A stretch of 64,000 bases of DNA from Piezodorus guildinii. Lineage: Eukaryota; Arthropoda; Insecta; Hemiptera; Pentatomidae. The DNA is taken from contig CM041297.1 in NCBI GenBank assembly GCA_023052935.1, positions 7,290,827 through 7,354,826 of the forward strand. Reading direction: 5' to 3'. The position numbers and the translations under genes are program-made. Position 1 is the stretch's first letter. Every line of letters begins with the position of its first letter. Positions 53,876 to 63,853 of the stretch are shown piece after piece. The notes beneath the pieces are model-generated. The model was not told the DNA's origin and did not search any database. It worked only from the letters and a program-made list of their open reading frames with translations.

Positions 53876-54771
53876 CTACCGCCGAAAGCTACAGAAAAAT
53901 AGTGAAATATCTGACTGAGACCAAAGCTGATTTTCATACCTATCAGTTGCGCCAGGAGAGAGCTTTAAGGGTTGTAATTAGAAACCTACACCCTTCGACA
54001 CCAGTTACAGCTATCAAAGAAGAACTGACGGAGATAGGCTACAAAGTGCGGCAAGTGACTAATGTCCTAAAAGATAAAATTCCACTGCCTCTATTCTTCG
54101 TGGACTTGGAACCATCAGCAGGAGTTGAAAAAATTTACGACCTCAACAGGTTGTACTATACTAGTGTAAGAGTTGAGAAACCTTACACTAAGAAAGAAAT
54201 AGTTCAGTGCCATAATTGTCAAGCATATGGTCATACGAGAACTTACTGTCACCACACACCACGCTGTGTAAAATGCGGTGAGCAACATAAATCAGAAGAA
54301 TGTACACGATTAAGATCAACACCCGCTGTATGTGCTCTGTGCCTCGAGGACCACCCGGCTAACTACAAAGGATGTCAAATCTACAAGAACCTCAAAAGCA
54401 GATACCAAAAACCTCAGAATCTGGATGAAACAGCTGAACCGATCAGAAGCAGAAGACAACCTTCAAAAACAATTGATTCCAATGTAACATTTGCCCATCT
54501 ACTTGGAGGTGGGAACCAGAACAAAGAGGCACTGCCGGAACAACGTATACATCCTGAACCCCTTCCACAACCACCTATTCCTCAAAATTTACCCAACCCT
54601 CAAAAACCTCATCCGCATCAAATTTCTCATATCCCTCCTCCATCAAATGTCACAGACCTTACAAGTTTGATGACATCCTTCATCACTGAAATCAGATCCC
54701 TTGTCATGCCGCTAATATCACTACTTACTAATCTCGTATCAAATTTAATCCCTTCCTTAAAAAATCCTTAA
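53876..54771 (+). CDS. Jockey ORF1 (gag-like), 5'-truncated, three zinc knuckles
   Basis: Open from the element's left end with no ATG. The frame reads TAESYRKIVKYLTETKADFH, then TYQLRQERALRVVIRNLHPS (a gag pre-knuckle domain). Three CCHC-type knuckles follow: CHNCQAYGHTRTYC, CVKCGEQHKSEEC and CALCLEDHPANYKGC. A Pro-rich stretch (LPQPPIPQNLPNPQKPHPHQ) and a hydrophobic C-terminus end it; stop TAA at 54769-54771. The ORF1 proteins of Jockey elements bind element RNA and bring it to the nucleus. A GTG at 53902 is not a plausible start; the original N-terminus is lost with the 5' truncation. The stop is immediately followed by the ATG of ORF2. Confidence 0.9.
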
Positions 54772-57456
54772 ATGACTACACCTAACTCCTTGTCCATTCT
54801 CCTTTGGAATGCGAATGGTGTTAGAAATCACAATGACGAACTTACAGCTTTATTGCAAGACAAAAACATTGATGTAGCACTTATAACTGAAACTAGACTA
54901 ACCACTAAACAGTTCTTTAAAATACCTCAATACGTAACATACCGTACAGAACACCCAGACGGAAAAGCCCATGCCGGTACTGCTGTCATTGTGCACCAGT
55001 CCCTCTCCCACCATATACTCCCAGTTCCCTCCTATGATTTCCTACAATGCACCGCCATAGTAATCAAGACTCTTTCTTTTCCGATCACCCTCGCATCAGC
55101 GTACTGCCCTCCTAAACATTCCATCTCCAACATTCTATTCGAATCCTTCCTCAATTCCTTAGGAAACCACTTCATTCTGGGTGCAGACATGAATGCTAAG
55201 AACCAACAATGGGGTTGCAGATCCACGAATTGTCGTGGGCGGAATTTACAGTCTGCACTCAGCTCTAGACGTTTCAACCTCCTGCCTCCTGACTCCCCTA
55301 CCTACTGGCCAACTGATCCTAACCGTAATCCTGACATCCTTGATTTCTTCATTCACAGCGGATTAGGCTCCCTAAACATGTCGGTGACTCGCCTTGATGA
55401 ACTGTCCTCTGACCATAGTCCATTGCTCCTTAAAGTATCCCTAATTCCTATTCCTAAACCCACCCCACCGTCATTTATCAGAGGACCAGTAAACTGGGAC
55501 CTTTTTCGCCAAATCCTGACCAGTGATATTGACCTCAGAGTGAAACTCAAAACTCCAGATGACCTTGACGATGCCGTAAACTCCTTCACCATCGCTATTC
55601 AACAAGCTGTTTGGACTGCCTCCTCTCCCAAGCATTCCCAGATAAGTCATAACCAAAATCATTTACCACAACACCTCATAGACCTCATCCGCACCAAACG
55701 CCGATCCAGATCCTTATGGCAACGCACCCGTCACCCCACAGATCGCCGCTCCTATAACTTTTATTGTAGACAATTAAAGAGGGAGCTGGCGACCTTCCGT
55801 TCCCAATCCTTTAGTTCCTTCCTTTCTTCTCTTTCGGCTTGTGACAATTCCCTGTGGAATGTCACCAAGAAAATTCTAAAATCCCACCATATTTCCCATC
55901 CCCTCCGTCGTAGTAATGGTTCCTGGGCTGCGTCTGATGAAGACAAAGCCGAGGAACTTGCCAAATACGTTTCCCAAGTCTTCACACCTCATCCAGAATC
56001 CAATCCAAACCACACTGCAGTAGTGGAACAGTTCCTTCAGTCTCCAATCCCGCTTTCATTACCTCCTAAAGCAGTTAATCCCTCTGAGGTCAAATATCTT
56101 CTCCGAAAACTTCCACTCCGTAAATCTCCTGGATACGATCTCCTCACTCCTCAGATTCTCAGACAGCTTCCATCTAAAGCCGTTATATTTCTTACATATA
56201 TTTACAACTCCATTCTACGCACTACTCATTTTCCTCTCTTATGGAAACATTCCACAATAATTCTCTTCCTAAAACCAGGTAAACCTCCAAACACTACGAC
56301 GTCATATAGACCTATCAGCCTACTCCCAATCCTTTCAAAAATCTTTGAAAAAATCCTCCTCAAACGAATATTACCGTTATTAGAATCCCACACTATTCCT
56401 TCCCATCAGTTTGGATTCCGTTCCCAACATTCAACCGTTCAGCAAGGGCTCCGAGTCGTTGACCATATTTCCTCTGCCCATGAGAACAAGGAGTACTGCT
56501 CGGGTGCATTTCTGGACATAACGCAAGCATTTGACCGGGTGTGGCACCCGGGATTGCTCTTTAAGCTCAAAAACCATTTACCCCTATCCTTATACCTAGT
56601 CCTCCGATTCTATCTATCAAACCGCTCCTTCCGAGTTCGTTGTGGTGCAGAATATTCCAATTATTATCCAGTCGAATCCGGTGTTCCTCAGGGCAGTGTC
56701 CTTGGTCCTATCCTCTATAATATATACACGGCTTATATTCCTCTTTGCCCTAATACCTTCCTAGCAACGTACGCTGATGACACAGCTATCCTATCCTCTC
56801 ATTTAGATCCCGAAATTGCAGCTACAGGCCTCCAAACACACCTTTCTCAAATTGAAGACTGGTGTAACAACTGGAGAATCAAAGTCAATCAATCCAAATG
56901 CAGACATGTCACCTTTACCCTTCGAAGACAATCCTGCCCTCCAGTTCTCTTTAACTCCGTTCCGCTTCCTTTCTCCGACACAGTCCGGTATCTTGGCTTC
57001 CTTCTAGACAAAAGACTAACTTGGAACCCACATACTAGACTTAAACGACAAGAACTTAATCGACGATTTGGACAATTATACAGACTACTGAACAGAAATT
57101 CTAAATTATCTATCGAGAACAAACTGCTAATATACAAGACAGTACTGAAACCTATCTGGACCTACGGACTTGAACTGTGGGGGACAGCCAAATTTTCTAA
57201 CATCAAACGCATTCAATCCTTCCAATCAAAAGTCCTCCGAACAATAGTTAATGCTCCTTATTATGTATCCAACCATACCTTACACCGCGACCTAAATATT
57301 CCATTTATTTTAGACCTTATACCATTAAAATTCTCTAAATTCCATCAGAACCTTATCCATCACCCTAATCCCCTAGCTCAATCCTTATCCAGCTCCACAC
57401 ATCCTTACCATCCTCCTAGAAGGTTGAAACGGCAGTGGCCTCGTAACCTCTTGTAA
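54772..57456 (+). CDS. Jockey ORF2: AP endonuclease + reverse transcriptase (894 aa, intact)
   Basis: It nicks genomic DNA and copies element RNA at the nick. Endonuclease: LLWNANGVRNHNDELTALL (residues about 9-27), the Glu of TETRL (near 40), GADMNAKNQQWG (near 137) and SDHSPLL (near 213). RT: LRKLPLRKSPGYDLLTPQIL, SYRPISLLPILSKIFEKILL, FGFRSQHSTVQQGL, AFLDITQAFDRVWHPGLLFK, SGVPQGSVLGPILYNIY and ATYADDTAILS with YADD at about 667. Thumb and tail: DTVRYLGFLLDKRLTWNPHT, KPIWTYGLELWGTAKFSNIK and PPRRLKRQWPRNLL. The length is normal for Jockey ORF2. ATG overlaps nothing but follows the ORF1 stop directly (TAAATG), suggesting reinitiation or coupled translation. All catalytic residues are present. 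No RNase H domain, as expected for Jockey. Confidence 0.95.
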   Translation: MTTPNSLSILLWNANGVRNHNDELTALLQDKNIDVALITETRLTTKQFFKIPQYVTYRTEHPDGKAHAGTAVIVHQSLSHHILPVPSYDFLQCTAIVIKTLSFPITLASAYCPPKHSISNILFESFLNSLGNHFILGADMNAKNQQWGCRSTNCRGRNLQSALSSRRFNLLPPDSPTYWPTDPNRNPDILDFFIHSGLGSLNMSVTRLDELSSDHSPLLLKVSLIPIPKPTPPSFIRGPVNWDLFRQILTSDIDLRVKLKTPDDLDDAVNSFTIAIQQAVWTASSPKHSQISHNQNHLPQHLIDLIRTKRRSRSLWQRTRHPTDRRSYNFYCRQLKRELATFRSQSFSSFLSSLSACDNSLWNVTKKILKSHHISHPLRRSNGSWAASDEDKAEELAKYVSQVFTPHPESNPNHTAVVEQFLQSPIPLSLPPKAVNPSEVKYLLRKLPLRKSPGYDLLTPQILRQLPSKAVIFLTYIYNSILRTTHFPLLWKHSTIILFLKPGKPPNTTTSYRPISLLPILSKIFEKILLKRILPLLESHTIPSHQFGFRSQHSTVQQGLRVVDHISSAHENKEYCSGAFLDITQAFDRVWHPGLLFKLKNHLPLSLYLVLRFYLSNRSFRVRCGAEYSNYYPVESGVPQGSVLGPILYNIYTAYIPLCPNTFLATYADDTAILSSHLDPEIAATGLQTHLSQIEDWCNNWRIKVNQSKCRHVTFTLRRQSCPPVLFNSVPLPFSDTVRYLGFLLDKRLTWNPHTRLKRQELNRRFGQLYRLLNRNSKLSIENKLLIYKTVLKPIWTYGLELWGTAKFSNIKRIQSFQSKVLRTIVNAPYYVSNHTLHRDLNIPFILDLIPLKFSKFHQNLIHHPNPLAQSLSSSTHPYHPPRRLKRQWPRNLL

Positions 57457-57724
57457 TATGTATATTCTCCACTCACGTGCTGTATGCTTGTGAATTGTAT
57501 ATAGGTATGAGTGACTTTTGTATATATTTTTATTGATTTTGTTTTGTGTTTATTTATATTGTATTATTATTATATAAATTTATTGTTTTGTATATATCGT
57601 GTGAATGCAGTATGAATGTTGTACTTTATCCCTATTAAAAATGTCCTAAATTGGACAGATTGTAATATTGTTCAATAAAGAATTGTTTCTAAAAAAAAAA
57701 AAAAAAAAAAAAAATATATTTGCC

Positions 57725-58239
57725 ATTGACATGATTGTGTAAAAGACCCGCAAATTTTTATTTATTTGGAACCATTGATATAAAAAGTTCCAAAACAGTA
57801 AAAGAAGCAGAAGACAAAATTAATTAAAAATATACCTCTCTCATTTTTTGTAAAAAATAAATAAATAAATAAAATAAAACTTCATTTTATTTTTATTTAC
57901 CGAAGATATGAACCGATGTGTAACCAATTTCCACTTTTCTTTAATCTACTTTCTCCAGTTCAGGAATATATAAAATGTTTTGATGTGTGGCTGGATTTCA
58001 GTTTTCTATTTGACTTTCAGAGCATCAAAGGCTGTCAAGTTTAAATTAAGCTGACCTCAAACCCTTGGAGATTTTCCACTTCAAATTTTTTAGTTAATTG
58101 AAAACCTCACAAACACTCACTCTCTCTCTATCTATCTCTCTCTACCTCTCTCTCTCTTTCTTTTTAACTTCTCAGGAATGAATAATGATAGAAACGACAA
58201 ACAAAAAGTTGTTTAAGCGTTTTAAACTATTGAGTTGTC
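57725..58239. other. Unassigned sequence with (CT)n-like microsatellite
   Basis: CTCTCTCTCTATCTATCTCT and CTCTACCTCTCTCTCTCT occur near 58119-58160. No gene recognised. Confidence 0.55.
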
Positions 58240-59590
58240 CCGAAAATAGTGCAGGATTTTGTTTTAAGAAGAAAGATTAAAACAGTTTTATTCAATCAAA
58301 GTAGTCTCCGATTTGTGATTTGTCATCTTCACAAGAAAGGAGAACAGTTAGAATGTTCTAATTATAGAGGAATGTCGTTACTCCCCGTTGCTTACAAAGT
58401 CTTCTCCAATATCTTCTACCAAAGGCTGACCCCACATGCAGAATGAGAAAACTTACATTACGAGACTGGCTTCAGGAGAGGTAAATTTACAATGGATCAA
58501 ATTCAGACCCTTAGAATAATCACGGGATTATTTATTACTAATCAAATTCAGGGCCAATGAACACAAGATGCCTACCCACCACTTGTTCTTGGATTTCAGG
58601 AACGCATATGATAGTATCAATGGTCCTATGTAAAGCGAGGTAATGAGTGAAATGAATCTTCCTTCAAAGCTAATACACCTCAAAAAAATGACAATGAGAG
58701 ATGTAAGGTGCAGGTCCGCATTCAGCCGAACACTTCTGAATTTGGTTCGAATAAAGGACTCACGCAAGGAGACGCGTTGGCATACCTGTAGCAATTGGTA
58801 TTGGAAAAAGTAGTAAGAGAAACAGGGACCCAGAATAATGGTACCATATTCAATAGATTGGTCCAACTTCTGTAGTGGTAGACCTTGATATAGTGCCGCA
58901 ATTCTTAATGAGTCTTTCATGTCATTGAATGAATCTGAATTGAATGATGAATGAAGTGAGTCTTTCATCTACAGAGAGCTGCCTCACACATGGCTATTAA
59001 TGAAAGCAAAACTAAATATATGTACACCGGTGGAGCCATGCCTCGAGGAAGACAGGTTGTCGTAGGAAGCTGTATGTTTGAGGGAGTGGAGGAATTTATT
59101 TACCTTGGATCTCAGTTCACAGCATCAAATAATGTTTCCACTGAAATAAAGCGAAGGACCACACCAGCTAACTAATGCTAGGTTGGTCTGTGTAAACAGT
59201 TCCGCCGCAAGCTCATTAGCAGGAAAACAAATGTCAATTCTTCTATTTACAAAACTCTCATGAGGACTGTCCTAACATATGCACCCAGACTTGGTCTCTA
59301 TCAACACAGGATAGAAAAATTTGCTGATCTTCGAGATAAAGATCCTTCGAAGAATCTATGGGCCGGTAAGGGATGAAGAAGCCTGTAGAAGAAGATATAA
59401 GGCACTATATGAACTACTCAAGGATCTAGACATTTTAACCTTTATCAGGCCGGGACATCTTGGATGGGCAGGCCATATCACACGGATGAGTAGCGAGGAA
59501 ATGCCTAAAAGAGTTATGGAAGAGGAAATCCATCGTCCAGAGTCTCAATCTCCGGTGGATGGATGGCGTGGGCTAGTATGAGTTGGTCAA
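58240..59590 (+). pseudogene. RTE-like LINE, RT to C-terminus, strongly decayed
   Basis: Plus-strand blocks in order: KKGEQLECSNYRGMSLLPVA and YKVFSNIFYQRLTPHAE, then ETGFRRGKFTMDQIQTLRII, SNKGLTQGDALAYL (the Q-G-D variant of the P-Q-G box), VNESKTKYMYTGGAMPRGRQ-type at 58990, EEFIYLGSQFTASNNVSTEI, and LISRKTNVNSSIYKTLMRTV. The end is RRIYGPVRDEEACRRRYKAL and LDILTFIRPGHLGWAGHITR. The YADD box region is not readable. Many stops and shifts. It resembles the fragments at 27240-27775 and 35655-36215. Confidence 0.8.
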
Positions 59591-59624
59591 TAAATGATCA
59601 CGAAGAATAGTGAAACTATTCGAA

Positions 59625-59695
59625 CTAATCAAACTATTGTGAAACCAACATTTGTAGGTCCACATTGTGGGTCTTCATCTGGGCTAAAAACTAAT
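59625..59695 (-). repeat. Penelope pLTR fragment with degenerate hammerhead
   Basis: The minus strand reads TTTTTAGCCCAGATGAAGAC, CCACAATGTGGACC and TACAAATGTTGG. It aligns with the pLTR motif, but CTGATGA is CAGATGA and GAAA is CAAA, so the ribozyme core is destroyed. ACTATTCGAACTAATCAAAC next to it matches the AATAGTT region only loosely. Confidence 0.6.
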
Positions 59696-59749
59696 AAGAT
59701 AATAATAATTCTGTATGTGCGTATATATATATTTTATTATTCTTATTTT

Positions 59750-60545
59750 TTTTAACTTCATTTTGATCCAACCGCTGCATCCCAAATCCTTCAGTCCCAC
59801 ATCACAGCCATTGAGGAATGGTGTCAGAACTGGAGGATTAAAATAAATCCTAAAAAATTTCACCAAATTAACTTTACCCTTCGTTGAAAACCGATGACCT
59901 CCTGCCTTACCGTATCCTTAAATAATTCGCCACTAATACATGTTGAACAAATCCGATACCTAAGACTTCATCTTGACAAACGTCTTATATGGAACCCTCA
60001 AACGAGGCTAAAACGACAAGGAACTGTCCGTAGATACCGATTACTACAACACTTACTAGACAAACGTTCAAAACTTCCAATTCACTACAAAAATCTCATT
60101 TGTATTACTGTCATGAGACCCATCTGCACATATTGAATCGAGCTTTGGGGCTCTACTAGGCCATCTAATTCCTCCCGCATCCAATCCTTACAATCCAAAA
60201 TCCTTCATAAAATCCTAAATGCTCCTTATTTCGTCACAAATAAAATCATCCATAACGACCTTAATATCCCATTTGTGGCAGACCTTTCTCGTACCAGATA
60301 TACCACTTTTAATTCCAAACTCCCTACCCCTATAAACCCTCTTGTCCGCAACCTATCAACCTCACATATTCCTGACAACCCTCCGAGGCAATTGTCTAGG
60401 CCTCGGGACCTACTTACTTAAATAAACATCAAAGTACTACCGCTGGGTAGTTTCTTCACAAGTCTTTTACGCCTTTTATTATAATTCATCACTTTTACTT
60501 ATTGTATTTACGTAATATACAGTTGTAAATTTCAATAAAATATAA
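59750..60545 (+). pseudogene. Jockey-type LINE 3' fragment
   Basis: Plus strand: ILQSHITAIEEWCQNWRIKI, NPKKFHQINFTLR, SPLIHVEQIRYLRLHLDKRL, RYRLLQHLLDKRSKLPIHYK, RIQSLQSKILHKILNAPYFV, DNPPRQLSRPRDLLT, stop near 60418. The 3' UTR ends TATACAGTTGTAAATTTCAA then TAAAATATAAATA. Closely related to the minus-strand copy at 5250-5670. In-frame stops and a few shifts. Confidence 0.85.
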
Positions 60546-60859
60546 ATAAAAAAACTTCATTTCACTCACTTTGGGTTACGTTAGATCCATCAATGTTTAA
60601 TGCTATGTTATTTTTTGTCAGCCAAGTATTTCCCCATCCTTTCAGGTCTTATCTTCCTCTCTTTTAATGCATAGCCGTTTGGACTTGCCCAGGTCCTGGA
60701 AACTCTTCGTTTCGTCCTCGCTCATGTTATTCGCAATGAATTATATAATTATTGTCTTGAAAATTCCATTCATTTACTTATTTACTATTATTTTTTTTGG
60801 TGAAATTGGTATTTTCCATCTGCAAAAGAACAATAATCGATAAGCAAAAATGTTGACTT
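60546..60859. other. Unassigned sequence
   Basis: No gene recognised; T-rich run near 60790. Confidence 0.45.
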
Positions 60860-61161
60860 CCGAATTAATAGTTAATTCATAGCATCTCTTTGCCACCGCC
60901 TCTAATGTTGTCAGGTTGGGTTATACGTATTGGTGTTGGATTCCAGTGTTTGGGGTTGATGGGTTCTTCTTGTAAATCAGTCTGTCGTGAAATGTTTTAT
61001 AGTAGCAGTATCTGCAACTGTGAGTAAATCCATGTCCTTGTGAAATAATTAGTTTGTCGCATTGTATGGTACATCCACGAATTCTTTGGACGTCGTTTGG
61101 TTGGAGGTTTCGGAAAAGCCCCATAGCTCTACCCCGTATGTCAATAAGGATTTGATAAGTA

Positions 61162-62048
61162 TTGGGTTGTTTTACATGAAATGTCCGTTTTCAAGGTAAA
61201 GATTTTTTATTAAAAATACTATATGAAAACAAGATAATTTTATTCGAAGTATTTACCTTCTTTTCCTAAACATTTTCCCCAACGTGACACCAACTTTTTT
61301 ATCCCCGAACTGAAAAACTCTGAGCTTTGAAGTGAAACAAAATCTGAAAACGCACTACTCACTTGATAACCATTTTCAAAAAGTTTTCCTTTGACAAAGT
61401 TGTCATAATTTCTGAACATCTGGTAATCTGTTGAAGACAAGTCGGGAGAATATGGTGGGTGCGGAAGAACTTCGTAGCTCAGTTCTTTCAATTTTTTCAC
61501 GGTATGCTATGAAACATGGGGTCTTGCTGCCGCTCAGTGAGATCATGAGGTACCCATGTATCGAGCTTTTTTACTTTCCCAATAAACTTTTAATGTCTGG
61601 AAACGGTAGATGCACTTGCATTTTTCCTTCTACTATATGTTTGAGGACATCGTTGTCTATTACGGACGGAGGTCTTCCTCGGGGCAAGTTTTCCAAGTCG
61701 GTATCCCCAGCTGAAAACTTAGTAAACCAACGGCGAATGGTCCGTTCATTAACACTCCCTTCCCCAAACGCCTTGCAAATATTTCTAGCGGCCTCAGCTG
61801 CTGAATGGCCGAATTTAAACTCGTGCAAAAATATTCCTCGAAAATCGCGTGTTTCCATGTTCATATTTGGAGATATACTAAAAAGTGAGTAATTGATTGG
61901 GAAGCTAATGTTTATAATACAAAGGTAGAAGATTAGTAACTGTTTACTTTAAATATGTAAACATTCGGAAGAAAACAACAGAGACTTGCAAAATCCTTTA
62001 TGTATTTCAGAAACCATAAAAACGGACATTTCATGTGAAACAACTCAA
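61162..62048 (-). mobile_element. Mariner derivative M4 with TIRs, same family as M1
   Basis: The left end TTGGGTTGTTTTACATGAAA and right end TTTCATGTGAAACAACTCAA are inverted, flanked by TA. Inside are the two surviving transposase halves. Confidence 0.95.
61240..61864 (-). pseudogene. Mariner transposase remnant of M4, catalytic centre deleted
   Basis: The first half (61571-61864) is MNMETRDFRGIFLHEFKFGH, SAAEAARNICKAFGEGSVNE, RTIRRWFTKFSAGDTDLENL: an intact helix-turn-helix region. The second half (to 61240) is LKELSYEVLPHPPYSPDLSS, TDYQMFRNYDNFVKGKLFEN, SSGIKKLVSRWGKCLGKEGK. Between them the frame WVPHDLTERQQDPMFHS shows a deletion joining the linker to just after the second Asp motif. 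M5 has the same joint, unlike M1. Confidence 0.85.
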
Positions 62049-62394
62049 TACTTTGTTAATAGTAATTTAGGTGTTTAAGGATAATTTAGATCGTTTGTCA
62101 TGTAGACTGGATAATAGTCCTAATCGTTTGTTCAACAGTTTTATCCTAAATCTAATATGGGTCCTCTATGTTAGTCTTTTGTCTAAGTACAGTCTCAAAT
62201 ATTGTACTTCTTCTGAAGTAGGAATAGGTATATCCTCGAAATGCAATGTTGGACATTCACTATGGTTGAGTGTGAAAACAATGAACACGCTCTTGGCTTG
62301 TTTCGTTTGTACTTCCGCCTTGTAGCCCAACTAAATAAATCTTCAAGGTGGTTTTTAGAGATGGCTATAGAATTTTCTAAGGGGAGTAAAATAT

Positions 62395-62575
62395 CCTTAG
62401 TTGTGCCGTCCTTGGGGGAAAGTAAAAAGGTGGTGACGAGTCTGTGCGATGTCAGGTACTCGTTAAAGATGCCTATTCTAATTAAACCTTGATAGGAAAA
62501 ATTTAGGACTCCCACTGTAGCCTTATCCGATTAGTCACAGTCGCAAAAAAAGCGACGTTGAATGAATAAGCAAAC
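62395..62575 (+). mobile_element. Short dispersed repeat S5 (SINE-like), copy c
   Basis: TTGTGCCGTCCTTGGGGGAA, GATGTCAGGTACTCGTTAAA and TAATTAAACCTTGATAGGAA then AAATTTAGGACT give the longest match to copy b. It ends GTTGAATGAATAAGCAAACA. It lies inside the minus-strand Jockey. Confidence 0.65.
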
Positions 62576-62842
62576 AAACGAGGTGAACATAAAAGATGCC
62601 AGAACTAGGTTTTGGTGGGATGGCAAAAGAGCTGTGTCGTCTGCTAGTGAAGTGTGATCATTCTCAGTGAGACCTGAAATGTAGATACTCGTATTATTAG
62701 TACACTGCCTTGAGGAATCGCTACTTGAACACGTTTCCTGTCAGAAAATTCGTCTCCTATTGTTACAATAAAGTGTCTCTCTATCAGGCAAGAGAGTATT
62801 ATTAAATAATAACACGTATGAAGCAAAATTTTCTTATAAATA

Positions 62843-63615
62843 TTGGGTTGTTTCACATGAAATGTCCGTTTTTATAGTTTTTGAAATACATAAAGGATTT
62901 TGCAGGTCTCTGTAGTTTTCTTCCGAATGTTTACAAATTTAAAGTAAACAGTTACTAATCCTCTACCTTTGTATTATAAACATTAGCTTCCCAATCAATT
63001 ACCCGCTTTTTTTCTACCAAGTTTTCAGCTGGGGATACCGACTTGGAAAACTTGCCCCGAGGATGACCTCCGTCCGTAATAGACAACGATGTCCTCAAAC
63101 ATACAGTAGAAGGAAACCCCTACCAAACAGTTGAAGGACTCTCAGCACAACTAAATGCAAATGCATCTACCGTTTCCAGACATTTAAAGTGTATTGGGAA
63201 AGTGAAAAAGCTCGATACATGAGTACCTCATGATCTCACTGAGCGGCAGCAAGACCCCATCTTTCAAAACATACCGTGCAAAAATTGAATGGACTAGGCT
63301 ACGAAGTTCTTCCGCACCCACCATATTCTCCCGTCTTGCCTCCGACATATTACCACCTGTTCAGGAATTTAGAAAACTTCGTCAAAGGAAAACTTTTTGA
63401 AAATGATGATCAAGTGAAAAGTGCGTTTTCAGATTTTGTTTCACTTCAAAGCTCAGAGTTTTTCAGTTCGAGGATAAAAAAGTTCGTGTCACGTTGGGAA
63501 AAATGTTTAGAAAAAGAAGGTTAATACTTCGAATAAAATTATCTTGTTTTCATATCGTATTTTTAATAAAAATCCTTTACCTTGAAAACGGACATTTTCA
63601 TGTGACACAACCCAA
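62843..63615 (+). mobile_element. Mariner derivative M5 with TIRs
   Basis: Begins TTGGGTTGTTTCACATGAAA and ends TTTTCATGTGACACAACCCAA, flanked by TA (62841-62842, 63616-63617). It has lost most of the helix-turn-helix part and keeps SAGDTDLENLPR, the linker, and the C-terminal half with GYEVLPHPPYSPVLPPTYYH. Here both D residues of the last motif are altered (PVLPPTYYH for PDLSPTDYH). It shares the WVPHDLTERQQDPxF joint with M4. Its right end is only 56 bp from the host exon. Confidence 0.95.
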
Positions 63616-63671
63616 TATATTCATTTATAACTTTAATAGTTGTTATAAATTACATTATTATTTTCTGCTAG

Positions 63672-63853
63672 GTGGCCTCTCGAAGGAGGAAGTGATCGAG
63701 ACGAACGAGAGGCTGCGCGCAGTTCGGATCCGGCTGGACGACTACTATGACACCGCCAAGAAGGCCCTCGTCGGCCTCATGGCAAAGTACACCGACAGCA
63801 AGGCCATCAGGAACGTCTTCCAGAGGTACAACCTCCTCAAGGCCATGATAAAA
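63672..63853 (+). CDS. Host gene internal exon (182 bp), protein not recognised
   Basis: Acceptor TTTTCTGCTAG (to 63671) and donor GTGAGT (63854-63859). Two bases complete the split serine codon from 51608, then 60 codons follow: GLSKEEVIETNERLRAVRIR, LDDYYDTAKKALVGLMAKYT, DSKAIRNVFQRYNLLKAMIK, ending in phase 0. GC-rich third positions contrast sharply with the flanks. The composition (charged, Leu/Ala-rich, no Pro) suggests two or three helices, perhaps coiled-coil. I cannot assign the family. An alternative reading, an exonised repeat, is unlikely given the codon use and open frame. Confidence 0.75.

Larger units (their letters stand above)
53876..57713 (+). mobile_element. Jockey non-LTR retrotransposon, 3.8 kb, 5'-truncated, recent
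   Basis: Flanked by an 11-bp target duplication ATATATTTGCC (53865-53875, 57714-57724). It ends in 23 As (57691-57713) preceded by AATAAAG near 57676. ORF1 is cut at its start; ORF2 is intact. It lies in the host intron in the sense orientation. It is the least damaged element in the window. Confidence 0.95.
60860..62840 (-). pseudogene. Jockey-type LINE, RT to C-terminus, split by mariner M4 and an S5 repeat
   Basis: The minus strand from 62840 reads HTCYYLIILSCLIERHFIVT, RKRVQVAIPQGSVL (RT block), and SLADDTALLPSHQNLVLAS (catalytic box with LADD) near 62640-62580. After the S5 insert comes ENSIAISKNHLEDLFSWATR, RKYKRNKPRACSLFSHS. After mariner M4 (61162-62048) come GVELWGFSETSNQTTSKEFV-like and FTHSCRYCYYKTFHDRLIY. 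The element is heavily decayed and mutated in the catalytic block. Confidence 0.7.
51609..63671 (+). other. Inferred 12,063-bp host intron filled with transposons
   Basis: Defined by the donor at 51609 and the acceptor TTTTCTGCTAG at 63671. Nearly all of it is Jockey, RTE, mariner, hAT-type MITE and SINE sequence. No additional exon with splice signals was found inside, though a small one could be missed. Confidence 0.6.

Noticed and set aside
58528..58968. 146-codon minus-strand open frame
   Set aside because: It lies opposite a readable, decayed RTE reverse transcriptase on the plus strand and has no motif of its own.
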